Part shown: positions 51,836-63,739 of the stretch, in pieces | How the letters are laid out: each line of letters opens with the position of its first letter | Numbering within the stretch: the stretch's first letter is position 1 | Source of the DNA: Chionoecetes opilio | Lineage: Eukaryota > Arthropoda > Malacostraca > Decapoda > Majidae | DNA: 64,000 nt | Assembly: GCA_016584305.1 (NCBI GenBank) | Contig: JACEEZ010014018.1 | Span: 90,001 to 154,000, forward strand | Direction of reading: 5' to 3' | Position numbers and translations under genes: made by a program | Notes under the pieces: model-generated | The model's database searches: none | Told to the model about the DNA's origin: nothing | What the model saw: the letters and a program-made list of their open reading frames with translations, nothing else

Positions 51836-54815
51836 CTATGCTCGTATTGTCCCGTCTCCAAATCTACTATTATCCAGCTTGCCTTTGAAGTCCTGAATAC
51901 TTCTTGCATTAATCACTTTTGCATTAAGGTTATTCCTGGCTTCTATGCTTCTATAGGGGAAGCAGTATTTTTGTATGTCCCTCTTGCATGTTGTCCTTTT
52001 CAATTTCTTCTCATGACCTCTTGCACTTCTATCGTCCCACACAAACAGATCTTCTCTATCATTTTTTTCCAGACCCATTGATGCTCTATACACTGCTATA
52101 AAATCTCCTCTTTCTCTTCTTTTCTGAAGAGTTGGGAGTTTCAGTCTTGAAAGTCTTTCCTCATATGGTAAATCTCTCAGGCTTGGAGCCATTTTTGTGG
52201 CTGCTCTTTGTATTCTCTCAATCTTCCTTATATCCTTCTTTTTATGTGGTGACCAAATCACTGCCGCATATTCCAACCTTGGTCGAATCAAAGATGTTAT
52301 CAATTTCTTAATCATCTCTTCATCCAGATATTTGAATGCCATTCTTATATTCCTCAGCAACTGATATGTATCTCCTGTGATCTTGTTTATATGCTTCTCA
52401 GGTGACAAATTATCCATAATCCATACTCCCAGATCTTTTTCGACCTTTGTTTTGATTATCTATTCATTTCCCATCGAAGACTTTCCTCTCCGTCATATTT
52501 TGCCACTTTTTGCTACTGCCCATTTCCATCACTTCACACTTTTTAGCATTAAACTCCATTTCCCATAATTGACTCCATCTGAAAATCTTATCTAGATCCT
52601 TTTGTAAATGCTCACAGTCCTTTTTTACTTTCTATTTTTCTTAGTAATTTAGCATCATCAGCAAATAAGCTCATATAACTGTTCACTCCTTCTGTCATAT
52701 CATTTACATAGACCAAGAACATCACTGGGGCCAATACTGATCCTTGGGGAACTCCACTTATCAAAACTGCACCATTCTGACTTCTGATCTTTATTACTTT
52801 TTCTCATCTCTCTGTTGCTCAAAAGTTTTCCACCACTTCAGAAAAAACCACCCTTAAACCCTCCTACATGTTCTAAGCTTCCAGAACAGTCTCTTGTGAG
52901 GTACCTTGTCAAATGCCTTTTTTAGTCCAGGTATATGCAATCGACCCACCCCTCTCTTTACGTTTCACTCGATCACTCTCGAGTAAAAGCTTAATAAATT
53001 CGTTGTACATGACATTCCTCCTCTAAATCCAAACTGGCCACCTGCGATGTGTTTGTCTCTTTCAAATATTTCAACCATCTGTCTTTCACAATTTTTCAAC
53101 ATTTTTGCCACTACACTCGTTAATTTGATACGGGCCTGTAATTTAATGGTTCTTCTTTGTCTCCTCCTTTTGTAAATTTGGGCACAATATTTGCTCTTTT
53201 CCAATCAAGCGGGACTCTGCTCCCCTTTGAGTGAACTCTCAATTACACTATGTAACTTTCCTGCTAGTTGGTTACTGCACTCCTTTCATTATCCAATTCG
53301 ACACTCCATCTGGACCAGGGCTTTTCTCACATCTTGACTTTCCATTAGCCTTTTTTACTTCTTTTACGTCTACTTTTATGTCATTATATTTTTTTTTGCT
53401 ATTATATTTTTTGTTTTAAATTCCCTTTCTCTTGAAAATACAGTCTGTAAGCACTTAACATTACCTCAGCCTGCTGTAATGCATCTTCGTACACTATCCC
53501 TTCTACCTTCAGCTTATCTTTTCCCTTCCTTGTTTTTCATTTTTCCATTATATTCTATAGAAAAGTTTCGGTTCTTTCTTACATTTTTCTATTATATTCT
53601 CTTGTAGTTCTTTCTTTTCTTCTCTTCGGATTCTTACATATTCATTTCTAGTTGTTTTGTACTTCCCCCAAAAGGTTGATACCTCCTTTTTTCCTCCAAC
53701 TATTCCATGTTTTTTCTCTTCTAGTCTTGCTAATTCACATTTCTGTTAAACCATTCATTCCCTTTACTTTTCTCTGATAAATACCCTTTGGGAACATAAC
53801 TATTTATTTCCTTCTGTGTAAATTTGGATGAACTCATCCCTTTTTTCTGGGTACTCCTTGTTTGCAGGGAAAACTACTCCAGTCTGTCTCCCAAAAATGT
53901 TCTTAATCCGTCTAAGTCTGCTTTTCCATAATTGTATTTTCCCTTTTCTTGTGTTCGTCTCTTCTCCCCTCTTTTTTGCTATCATTTACTTCAAATTCAA
54001 TAAGTACATGGTCACTCTTTCCAAGTGGGCACTGATAATTTACCTTACTAATTACTTCTAGTTCTTTCGTCAATAGTAGGTCTAGTCTTGATGGTTCTTC
54101 GCTACCTCTGATCTTGTATTCTCTTTAATCCCTGAGTCATAATGTTATTCATTACCAAATCCAACAATGTACCACCCATGATCTTCTCCCCCTTCAGTGT
54201 ACCATTCTTCCCAGCAAACTTCTTTGCAGTTAAAATCTCCCATCAAAATTATGTTCTCACAATTTTCCATCGTATTCTTTAAACATTTGCTTGTGTCTCT
54301 TTTCATGTCTCCATACTCTTCTCTCCCCCAGGAATTTGTCTTAGGTGGAACGTATACGATTACCAAGTCTTTTCTTTCTTCTTTTTTCATCCCCAAACTC
54401 TACCGTCAACACCTCTGCCATACCTTCTCCTTTTTCCACTTTCCCCTACTACCACATCCTTCCTTGTTAACACCATTACACCACCTCCCTTTTTTTCTGA
54501 TTCCTGTTTTCGCCTCCATACATTATATTGACCCCCCCAACTGGCATACTTGAAAAGTGGTCTAGATAGGATGAAAATCTTATCTTACCCCCAAACTGAC
54601 ACACCCTCAAAATCACTCAGCTTCGTTTCTACTAAACCCAATATGTCTGGTTTCTTGTCTCTCAGGTAGTCGTTTACTTCTGTTAATGTTGACACTAGCC
54701 CATTTATATTTGTGTACGATACCCGCCATCCTTTTTTATTTTCCTTTGAACTGTCTTCTCTTACTCTTTCTCTTTTAGATACCACTTCTTCAGTTTTTGG
54801 TCCAAAACTCTCCAA
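51836..54815 (-). pseudogene. LINE D copy I ORF2: endonuclease and RT (decayed)
   Basis: Endonuclease: VSYTNINGLVSTLTEVNDYL, DILGLVETKLS (54815-54585), then NIILMGDFNCKEVCWEEW (near 54220). RT is shredded by indels, with GGQFGFRGGMSCTTNLLSFY near 52990. The last 193 residues are open (51836-52417): NIRMAFKYLDEEMIKKLITS, LIRPRLEYAAVIWSPHKKKD and onward to IQDFKGKLDNSRFGDGTIRA. A small SINE 3' end like that at 7120-7298 lies at 54556-54590. Confidence 0.82.
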
Positions 54816-54868
54816 TATGAATTTGTTTTTCCTCTTCCGTTCTCAATTCGTTTTTTTCTTTGGCTTCT

Positions 54869-55650
54869 TTAAACTAGTACATTCAAACTGGCTCTTTCTT
54901 CCTCATTCATATCTTTTCTTATCCATATTTTCTTATATTCTTCTGTCTTTGCCAGTTTCCATGCCTTAGACAATATATCTTGTGCTGTATTTTGTGACCT
55001 AAACTTAACTTTCAAGGGGCGGGTTCCCCCTTCCTCATATTTGCCTAACCTATGTATCTCTTCTATTTCTTCTTCTATCACTGTATTTTCTTCTACTACT
55101 TTAAATATTTCTTTTGACACTTTCTTTTCTTCCTCTTCTCTTTTGTTTTTCTTGGGCAGCATTTTTTCCTTCAAACCAAAAATGAGACACATTTCTTTTT
55201 GTTCACCGTGTCTCTTACTTAATTTTTCTTTTGTTTTATCACTTTGACTACATTTTTGGTCAGATTTTTCTTTTCATTTTCTTGATCTTCAATTATCTGG
55301 CGTAAGTTCTCTTGGTCTTTTTCTTTTTCTATCTTCCATGTCTTTCTTTCATCTTTCATTTCCTCTTGTGTCATTTTCCATTTCTTATGTACTGCATTCA
55401 TTTCTGCGTGCAATTTCACTGCCTTTTCATCGTCTTGTTTACCATTTAATTCATCCACTCTATTTTTCAAAATAGTATTATCTTTTTCCAGTACGAACAC
55501 TTTCTTTTCCATCTTATCTAATTTATCCATTAATTCGTGAACTACATTTTCTAGCATTATGACTCTTCTCTGGTTCATTTTCAGCCCTAATATGTCTTTT
55601 TCTTTGGTATTGAAGCCATCAAAATTGGTCCCGGCGGAATCCTTCGCCAC
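54869..55650 (-). pseudogene. LINE D ORF1: coiled coil and RNA-binding domain
   Basis: The ATG at 55650 opens MAKDSAGTNFDGFNTKEKDI then a long Lys/Glu heptad coiled coil (VIMLENVVHELMDKLDKMEK onward). After a frame break near 55220, FGLKEKMLPKKNKREEEEKK and EIHRLGKYEEGGTRPLKVKF are followed by SKAWKLAKTEEYKKIWIRKD then MNEEERA. The latter resembles the RRM plus C-terminal domain of L1-type ORF1 proteins, which trimerise and chaperone the element RNA. Confidence 0.7.
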
Positions 55651-55929
55651 ACTTCCTCCTTCCTTGTTTACTTTTTTTTCACTTCCAATATTTTAAATTT
55701 TTTAGGTAAATCATTAGGAGACGGGACTATCTAACTACATAGCTCTAACCTATAAGTACTTAAGGTCTTTTAGTGTCCTTTGCGTCCTTGTTGGTCACTG
55801 CAGCCATACAGCATATCCAGTTGTGTAGGAGCCTCCCAGAGCACGCGTCTATGTACACACAGCTGACTGTGTGTATTTATCTAGTTGTATTTACCTAGTT
55901 GTAACATACAGGAAAAGAGCTATGCTCGT

Positions 55930-56391
55930 ACTGTCCCGTCTCCAAATCTACTATTATCCAGTTTGCCTTTGAAGTCCTGAATACTTCTTGCATTAATCAC
56001 TTTTGCATCAAGGTTGTTCCAGGCTTCTATGCTTCTATACGGGAAGCTGTATTTTTTTTTGTCCCTCTTGCATTTTCCTTTTCAATTTCTTCTCATGACC
56101 TTTTGCACTTTTATCATCCCACACAAATAGATCTTCTCTATCAATTTTTTCCAGACCCATTGATGCTCTATACACTGCTATAAATCCCCCTTTCTCTTTT
56201 TTTCTCAAGAGTTGGGAGTTTTAGTCTTGAAAGTCTTACCTCATATGGTAAATCTCTCTGGCTTGGAGCCATTTTTGTGACTGCTCTTTGTATTCTCTCA
56301 ATCTTCCTTATATCCTTCTTTTTATGTGGTGACCAAATCACTGCCGCATATTCCAACCTTGGTCGAATCAGAGATGTTATCAATTTCTTAA
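55930..56391 (-). pseudogene. LINE D copy II ORF2, C-terminal part
   Basis: Continues directly after the piggyBac-type element: KKLITSLIRPRLEYAAVIWS, PHKKKDIRKIERIQRAVTKM, then frameshifts before the 3' end. Excising 56392-57458 and one TTAA restores the join to the 57463-59412 reading. Confidence 0.85.
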
Positions 56392-57458
56392 CCCTCTCAC
56401 GCACCATGACGCAATTCGCGTCAAAACGGAATAGTTTACATCTGAGCTTTTGACGCGAATCGCGTCAAAAAACTTTTAAAAATTCGCCAAAAATAAAGTA
56501 TTTATCAGAATCGCGTCATCATTTTCTGCGTCAAAGATCCAAGCTAGACCTATAAAATGAACTAATTGTTAACTCTCCCGTGCCGGAGGATTTGAAATGA
56601 TAAGGGCCCGTGTCCCAGTTTCCTCTCAGCAGGCAGCCTGTGAGCGCGGACTGTCGTCCCTTTAAATCGAGTCGCGAGACGGGTAAGCCTGGATTACAGT
56701 TGTCAGACGAAATTGGTGAATTTTATACTTCCTTCCGATGTAAAGTGAGCGTGCTGTGATACAATATTTTGTTTTATATTCGCAGGGACCAGTGACTGTT
56801 ACTATTAGAAAATATGGCTAAGAAAATATCAAGTGAAGAGATTTTGAGACTCATTTGTAAAGAGGATGATGATGATTCTCATGAAAGTGATGGTGATGAT
56901 GGAAAAAGTGAAAACACTCCAGCAGATAGTGTCACTAGCGGGGAAAAAGTGGCTCCAGTGACGACATCTTTACCACCCCCGCCAGCCTCCCTTGTATACT
57001 TGTAGCCTAATCCGTCTTCTAACATGTGTTTCAGTTTTCCTCCATTTTCTCAAGAACTATTGGCCATATGAAAATTTTAATGGTAGCGTTGGAATCCTCA
57101 TAAAAATCCGCTTTTATTGGCATATAAACCATAAAAAGTCGACTCAGGAAGTTTCGAGCTACGAAGTGGTGAACTAAGTATTTCTTATTTCTCTTTACTC
57201 AATGTTTTTTTCGGAGTCGGTAAACTCCGCTATTTATTTGCATTTCTTGTTATTTTTTCTTTCATAAGGCAGAATAATCTCTTGCAAAACCAACGATATA
57301 TAATAATGCCAGAAAAAAAGAATACTCGTGGGTGAAATTGATAACATAAAAAAAGTTTTCGCCGCTCAGTCAGGCCATTCTGCGGGGCCCCTTAGGGAGC
57401 CCCAGACGGATGTTGCAGTGGCAAAAGAAACTTATTAAACTTTTGGTGCGTCAGAGGG
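56392..57458 (+). mobile_element. piggyBac-type element, 1067 bp, non-autonomous
   Basis: Ends CCCTCTCACGCACCATGACG and, inverted on the right, CCCTCTGACGCACCAAAAG. It is flanked by TTAA at 56388-56391 and 57459-57462, the piggyBac target. GACGCGAATCGCGTCAAAA palindromes lie near the left end. It carries only the start of a transposase gene. Confidence 0.9.
56814..57005 (+). pseudogene. piggyBac transposase N-terminal remnant
   Basis: The 63-residue frame MAKKISSEEILRLICKEDDD then DSHESDGDDGKSENTPADSV and a Pro-rich end has the acidic N-terminus typical of piggyBac transposases. The catalytic DDD domain is absent. The identification rests mainly on the TTAA-flanked context. Confidence 0.6.
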
Positions 57459-57462
57459 TTAA

Positions 57463-59412
57463 TCATCTCTTCATCCAGATATTTGAATGCCATTCTTATA
57501 TTCCTCAGCAACTGATATGTATCTCCTGTGATCTTGTTTATATGCTTCTCAGGTGACAAATTGTCCGTAATCCATACTCCCAGATCTTCTTCGACCTTTG
57601 TTTTGATTATCCATTCATTTCCCTTCGAATACTTTCCTCTCTGTCTCTTTTTGCTACTTCCCACTTCCATCACTTTACACTTTTTGGCATTAAACTCTAT
57701 TTCCCATAGTTGACTCCATCTGAAAATCTTATCTAGATCCTTTTGTAGATCCTCACAGTCCTCTTTACTTTTTACTTTTCTTAGTAATTTAGCATCATCA
57801 GCGAATAAACTCATATAACTGTTCACTCCCTCTGTCATATCATTTACATAGACCAAGAACATCACTGGGGCCAATACTGATCCTTGAGGAACTCCACTTA
57901 TCACACTGCACCATTCTGACTTCTGATCTTTTATTACTGCTCTCATCTCTCTGTTGCTCAAAAGGTCTTCCATCCACTTCAGCAAACCACCCTTCAATCC
58001 TCCTACATGTTCTAGCTTCCAGAACAGTCTCTTGTGAGGTACCTTGTCAAATGCCTTCTTTAGGTCCAAGTATATGCAATCGACCCACCCCTCTCTTTCC
58101 TGTGTCACATCGATCACTCTCGAGTAAAAGCTTAATAAATTCGTTGTACATGACATTCCTCCTCTAAATCCAAACTGGCCACCTGCGAGTGTGTTTGTCT
58201 CATCCAAATATTTCAACCATCTGTCCTTCACAATTTTTTCACACATTTTTGCCACTACACTTGTTAATGATACTGGCCTGTAATTTAATGGTTCTTCTTT
58301 GTCTCCTCCTTTGTGAATTGGCACAATATTTGCTCTTTTCCAATCAAGCGGGACTCTGCTCTCCTTGAGTGAACTCTCAATTACACTATGTAACTTTCCT
58401 GCTAGTTGGTTACTACACTCTTTCATTATCCAATTTGACACTCCATCTGGACTCGGGGCTTTTCTCACATCTTGACTTTCCATTAGCCTTTTTACTTCTA
58501 TTACGTCTACTTTTATGTCTGCCATTATATTTTCTTTTGCTATTATATTTTTCGTTTTAAATTCACTTTCTCTTGTAAATACAGTCTGTAAGCACTTATT
58601 CATCACCTCAGCCTGTTGTAATGCATCTTCGTACACTATGCCTTCTACCTTCAGCTTATCTATTCCTTCTTTGTTTTTCATTTTTCCATTAATATATCTA
58701 TAGAAAAGTTTCGGTTCATTCTTACATTTTTCTATTATATTCCTCTCATAGTTACTTTCTTCTTCTCTTCGGATTCTTACATATTCACTTCTAGTTGTTT
58801 TGTACTTCTCCCAAAGGTTGATACCTCCTTTTTCCTCCAACTATTCCATGTTTTTTCTCTTTCTAGTCTTGCTAGTTCACATTTTCTGTTAAACCATTCA
58901 TTTTTTTTCATTTCTCTGATAACTATCCTTGGAACATAATTGTTTATTCCTTCGGTGTAAATTCGGATGAACTCATCCCATTTTTTCTGGGTACTCCTTG
59001 TTGCATGGAAACTACTCCAGTCTGTCTCTCCGAAGAATGTTCTTAATCCGTCAAAGTCTGCTTTTCCATAATTGTATCTTCCTTTCTTGTGTTCTTCTCT
59101 TCTCCCCTCTTTTTTGCTATCATTTCTTTCAAATTCAATAAGTACATGGTCACTCTTTCCAAGTGGGCACTGATAATTTACTTTACTAATTACTTCCAGT
59201 TCTTTCGTCAATAGTAGGTCTAGTCTTGATGGTTCTTTGCTACCTCTGAATCTTGTGTTCTCTTTAATCCACTGAGTCATGATGTTATTCATTACCAAAT
59301 CCAACAATGTACCACCCCATGAGTTGTCTCCTCCTTCAGTATACCATTCTTCCCAGCAAACTTCTTTGCAGTTAAAATCTCCCATCAAAATTATGTTCTC
59401 ACAATTTTCCAT
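57463..59412 (-). pseudogene. LINE D copy II ORF2: endonuclease C-terminus and intact RT core
   Basis: From 59412: endonuclease C-terminus with LDLLLTKELEVISKVNYQCP and GKSDHVLIEF, frame break near 58800, then about 460 open residues of RT. RT blocks: RKAPSPDGVSNWIMKEC, LNYRPVSLTSVVAKMCEKIV, GGQFGFRGGMSCTTNLL, CIYLDLKKAFDKVPHKRLFW, SGVPQGSVLAPVMFLVYVND and the catalytic LFADDAKLL near 57800. The reading reaches KYLDEEMI and stops at the TTAA insertion site. Best RT in this family here. Confidence 0.88.
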
Positions 59413-59427
59413 CGTATGTGTGTGTAT

Positions 59428-60189
59428 GTGTGTATTTACCTAGTTGTATTTACCTAGTTGTAACGTACAGGAAAAGAGCTATGCTCGTACTGTCCCGTCT
59501 CCAAATCTACTATTATCCAGTTTGCCTTTGAAGTCCTGAATACTTCTTGCATTAATCATTTTTGCATCAAGGTTGTTCCAGGCTTCTATGCTTCTATAGG
59601 GAAGCTGTATTTTTTTATGTCCCTTTAGCATGTTGTCCTTTTCAACTTCTTCTCATGACCTCTTGTACTTCTATCGTCCCACACAAACAGATCTTCTCAC
59701 TCAATTTTTTCCAGACCCATTGATGCTCTATACACTGCTATAAAATCTCCCCTTTCTCTTCTTTTCTCAAGAGTTGGGAGTTTTAGTCTTGAAAGTCTTT
59801 CCTCATATGGTAAATCTCTCAGGCTTGGAGCCATTTTTGTGGCTGTTCTTTGTATTCTCTCAATCTTCCTTATATCCTTCTTTTTATGTGGTGAATCAAA
59901 TCACTGACCATATTCCAACCTTGGTCGAATCAAAGAAGTTATCAATTTCTTAATCATCTCTTCATCCAGATATTTGAATGCCATTCTTATATTCCTCAGC
60001 AACTGATATGTATCTCCTGTGATCTTGTTTATATGCTTCTCAGGTGACAAATTGTCCGTAATCCATACTCCCAGATCTTTTTCGACCTTTGTTTTGATTA
60101 TCCATTCATTCCCCATCGAATACTTTCCTCTGTCTCTTTTTGCTACTGCCCACTTCCATCACTTTACACTTTTTAGCATTGAACTCCAT
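59428..60189 (-). mobile_element. LINE D copy III, 3' part only
   Basis: Minus strand. The 5' truncation is within RWSQLWEMEFNAKKCKVMEV near 60189 and the 3' tail is at about 59430-59465, against the 5' end of copy II. The reading includes DLGVWITDNLSPEKHINKIT. It starts inside a long (GT)n run. Confidence 0.88.
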
Positions 60190-60207
60190 TTCCCATAGTT
60201 GACTCCA

Positions 60208-60314
<107 letters not shown>

Positions 60315-60522
60315 CTACAGCGCCGTTAGGCAGTGACCTCCAGGGGTGGGATGGTAGGCCCTGGAGGTTCACTCGAGGGCTGTGATGGTTAGCCCTCGCC
60401 CGTGGTGGCGCAGGCAGGATTTTTATAGTGACACTTGTGATAGAGGTTCCCGCCCCCCTGTGTCCTCTGATGCATTCACAATCGTAGGTAGAGTTAATGG
60501 GCAGCATGTGGGTGTTCTTAGG
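60315..60522 (-). mobile_element. S1 SINE, first part (split by a hAT-type element)
   Basis: CCTACAGCGCCGTTAGGCAG through GGGTGTTCTTAGG matches the 3' half of S1 on minus. It continues at 62717 (CCACTCGACGGTGCAG) to about 62750. The tRNA-like head is missing. Confidence 0.9.
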
Positions 60523-61327
60523 CAGGGTTGTTTGATTTAAATCAAGTTGATTTTAATCACTGATTTAAATAATGATTTAAATCAAATGATTATTTTTTTT
60601 TAATCACTGATTTAAATCATAACCTTATCCTTATTTGAAAACGAGAGGGGAAAGAAGGAAAAAATGCAAATGGGCTTTGTGAACACCAATTGTATCATTG
60701 TAGTATAATTATATCATAATGAGACACAATGAGTGGTGCGGGGAATCCACTGTGGCACTTTCAGATAGCAAATTACCATGTGGCTGTTTTCACAGCAGAA
60801 ATATTTGTTTTTCTCAATTATATTTTTTTTTTTGTTGTACTGTACAAAAAGTCACACTACTATAACCAAAAGTTGAATATGCATGTTGCTTTTGTTTATA
60901 AAAAGCCAAAGTGATATTAACCAAAGTTTAATGTGCATTATGATTATCAAACAAAAAAATATTATTCTCTTGTTCAACCGGCAAAGTAATTATTACTACA
61001 ACGGAAATTATGTAACATTCTTATTTAAATCAATGTATAGTGTATAGTGGAATTAGCATTATTAAGAAAAAGTAGATAAATTTAAAGATACCCATAATAG
61101 TACAAATTCCTTTTTCATAATGTTTTATTATCCAGAGTTAGCTAAAAGAAAGTACCTTGTAACTGCATATAATAAACAAATTCCACTTTAATTTAATTAG
61201 TTAGACCCAACAAATAATGAAAGCATCATCATGATCATGAGGAGGAGTGTTTATTCATTGGACTTCAAAAGGAAAACAAGTTTTGTTGCCTTCTCTGTAC
61301 CGAGGCAGTGCATCAGTTTTGAGTGTA

Positions 61328-62473
61328 CACAAGGGTCCCACATAAAACAAGAAATTGGTCGATAAACAAGGTCGTTTTATGTGAATTCGCTTTATGTGAA
61401 ACACATAACCTACGGGAAAAATTGATATTGGTCGATCGGTCCTCCCGCCCGTACCCGTACATTTATACTTGTTCACACCCATGCATACCAGAACATGGTA
61501 TTATTTTACACTAGGATCGAAATTCCCTACACAATTAGGAGTATGGTTTCTGTTTACCTTATTGGATTCTAGGAAACATTCTTTTGGACTCAAACTTTTG
61601 GAGATAATGACATGTTGTCCATAGGGAGGCGAGAGACAAGTGTTTGTTTACGTGCGGCGTGCCTATCACTCTTCTTCCTCTTGTGACCTACATCGCCTCT
61701 GTTCTTCCCTTGCCGCGGACACTTTTAATGCAGATTTGGCTTTAGTTAGGAGGTTAAAGCGTGGGATTAGGTTAGGTTAGGTTAGTGACTCAAAAGCAAG
61801 TTGCCATAAACCTGGCTTAACTCTCGCTTGCGTGCCTCGCCAGAACTGTTGTTGTTGTTTTAGGGCTGCGAGGATCCCTTGGGGAACACCATGAGCCCTG
61901 GTGATGTCCTACGATGCTACCACAGGCGCGGTAGTTGACCCGTCTTCCTCAGGAAGGCACAGGTGAGGCGGATGATGGCGTGTTGCCGTGAGGGGGAAAC
62001 GCCAGCCGCCGCTAGCAGGGTGGGCAGGTCAAAGGTGGTGACGTTCAGGGCGAGGAGTTCAGAGTGTAGCATTACACGGTGGGAGTGGAAGCGCGGACAC
62101 TGCAGCAGAAAGTGTTCAATAGTCTCCGGAATATTCATGCACCAAGGGCAGTGGGGGTCAGGGGACAGACGGAGGCGATGCAGGTGAACCGTGAGTGTCG
62201 TGTGCCTCAGGCGGAGGCAGGTGAGGGTGACATCCAGGATGCGGGACTTTTTCCGTATCTACGGCTGGGGGGAAGAGTCACTGCGGTATTGGCCCATGGA
62301 GGTGATGCGGAGGGTATCGCCGAGCGTGTTATTCCAGGTGGAGCGGCAGACCCAGGAGATGAGGCGTTTAGCCAAAATTTATAACATTTTGGAATTTTAT
62401 TTAAAAAAAATTAAAAAATTATATTTTAGGTCCTTCGCTTTATAGGGGAAACGCTTTATGCGGGACCCTAGTG
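61328..62473. mobile_element. TA-flanked element D, copy 3
   Basis: Ends CACAAGGGTCCCACATAAAA and GCGGGACCCTAGTG, with TA at 61326-61327 and 62474-62475. The first about 520 bases match copy 1 closely. A LINE C fragment then replaces the centre. Confidence 0.88.
61851..62371 (-). pseudogene. LINE C 3' fragment in element D copy 3
   Basis: The minus reading has the NIPETIEHFLLQCPRFHSHR knuckle region and TLLAAAGVSPSRQHAIIRLT, with the (AAC)n tail at 61851. Stops are present in the upstream part. It is close to the 40331-40862 copy. Confidence 0.82.
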
Positions 62474-62789
62474 TACTGTCATATGCATTACATGTTATAT
62501 GCATGTTATATGCATTTTTTATTCACTTATTCTATCTCTTTTTAGTTATAGATATGCTAAGCAATATCCTGTAGTAGTTAGATTTCATGTAGAACATCAA
62601 ATTAATTGAAATAAAAAAAAATGATTTATATCAAATAAATCCAATTTAAATCAAATAAATCTGAATCTTTTTTTCTTTTTTTTAAATAAAAAAAAATCAA
62701 CAACCCTGTTCTTAGGCCACTCGACGGTGCAGCAGAGAAAGATTTTATACCTTACGGTAACATCAAGATCAAGATCAAGTATCGCTAAG

Positions 62790-63010
62790 GAGGTAAATAG
62801 TCGTATGTACAGATGGAGAATAGTGGTAGCAAGACGTGTGTGATGTGTGAGACAGGAGTGAATGAAACTGTGGAGTACTTGATGCTGGAATGTGAACGGT
62901 ATGAGTATGCTAGAACAAAGATGTTGGAGGTAGTGGTAGGAGAGGTCGGAATGGAAGAATGGAGAGATGAGAGACAGGAGTGTGGATAGGCAGATGGAGT
63001 CATTCATAGC
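62790..63010 (+). pseudogene. LINE C-terminal knuckle fragment, another family
   Basis: The plus reading KTCVMCETGVNETVEYLMLE then CERYEYARTKMLEVVVGEVG and MEEW matches the post-RT Cys-rich C-terminus of non-LTR elements; the His of the knuckle is Tyr. A 3' UTR-like stretch follows to about 63180. Confidence 0.65.
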
Positions 63011-63344
63011 ATAGGAAGCATAGACACCTGCTGGGGTTGTGTGGGGAGTGGAGTGACAGTCATGTGGCTGAAAGTGTAAAATAATTCTTGGAGAGCATGC
63101 ATGAGAGAAAATGAGAGGCAGGGGCCCCTCAGTGAGGGGGGACCCCGTATGAATGTGATGCAGAGAGAGGAATGAGGGGAAAATGAAACCCCTAGTTTTG
63201 CTCCCCCCTTTTGCTTCTCTCCCAACAGAATTCGTGTGTGGGAGAATGCCAGACCAAAGGCTTCACCGACAGCATCTGCTGGGTAACTCTCAACTCAAGA
63301 TCAAGCTCGTAGGTCCTCTCCTATCCTCCTCTTCCTTCTCCTCC

Positions 63345-63445
63345 TCTCCTCTAGTGTTGGCCGAAACCACCAAACCCGGGAGGCGGGTTACAAACCCCCG
63401 GCTAGCACCCGGTACCCATTCACTGCTGGGTGGACAGGGGCTCGG
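63345..63445 (-). mobile_element. S2 SINE fragment in element M copy 3
   Basis: GTGTTGGCCGAAACCACCAA through CACTGCTGGGTGGACAGGGG, at the same relative place as in copies 1 and 2. Confidence 0.8.
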
Positions 63446-63739
63446 GGCATTTTCAGGAGATTTTGGGGGGGAGAAAGTGAATTTTATAAGCCGTAAAATA
63501 CATTACAAATCGCACCGGAATATATAAGCATTTTTACAGTGTTTTCAATACCCAAGTTTCAAGATCCTCTAGTTTTGCGCTATGCCTTCGGAAGAAAGCA
63601 AGCGCGAAACTTGGGAGGGTACTGTAACATTACTGTACTGACTACTGTATGACATTATGAAATGTATAATTAGTAGGCATAGCAGCTCACATTATTATAG
63701 GAAGATCATAGGGGGCCCTGCGCCCTAGGGACCCCGCCT

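Larger units (their letters stand above)
51787..55860 (-). mobile_element. LINE D copy I, near full length
   Basis: A minus-strand LINE with coiled-coil ORF1 (54869-55650), endonuclease (54145-54815), a decayed RT (52400-53700) and an intact C-terminal region (51836-52417). Its 3' tail TTACAACTAGGTAAATA lies at the left against a GT run. The combination suggests a CR1/L2-like clade with an L1-type ORF1; the clade is not certain. Confidence 0.85.
55873..59412 (-). mobile_element. LINE D copy II, 5'-truncated, split by a piggyBac-type element
   Basis: Minus strand. The 5' truncation is in the endonuclease at 59412 (MENCENIILMGDFNCKEVCW). The 3' tail lies at about 55873-55910 against the 5' end of copy I. 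The piggyBac-type insertion is at 56392-57458. Confidence 0.88.
60523..62708. mobile_element. hAT-type non-autonomous element, 2186 bp, in S1
   Basis: Ends CAGGGTTGTTTGATTTAAAT and AATCAACAACCCTG, with an 8 bp duplicate TTCTTAGG at 60515-60522 and 62709-62716. Subterminal repeats are built on GATTTAAATCA. The length, CAGGG ends and 8 bp TSD all fit hAT. There is no transposase. It carries element D copy 3. Confidence 0.92.

Noticed and set aside
53231..55247. Plus-strand Phe/Ser/Leu-rich frames across 53-55 kb
   Set aside because: They are antisense shadows of the Lys/Glu/Asn-rich LINE D ORFs on the minus strand.
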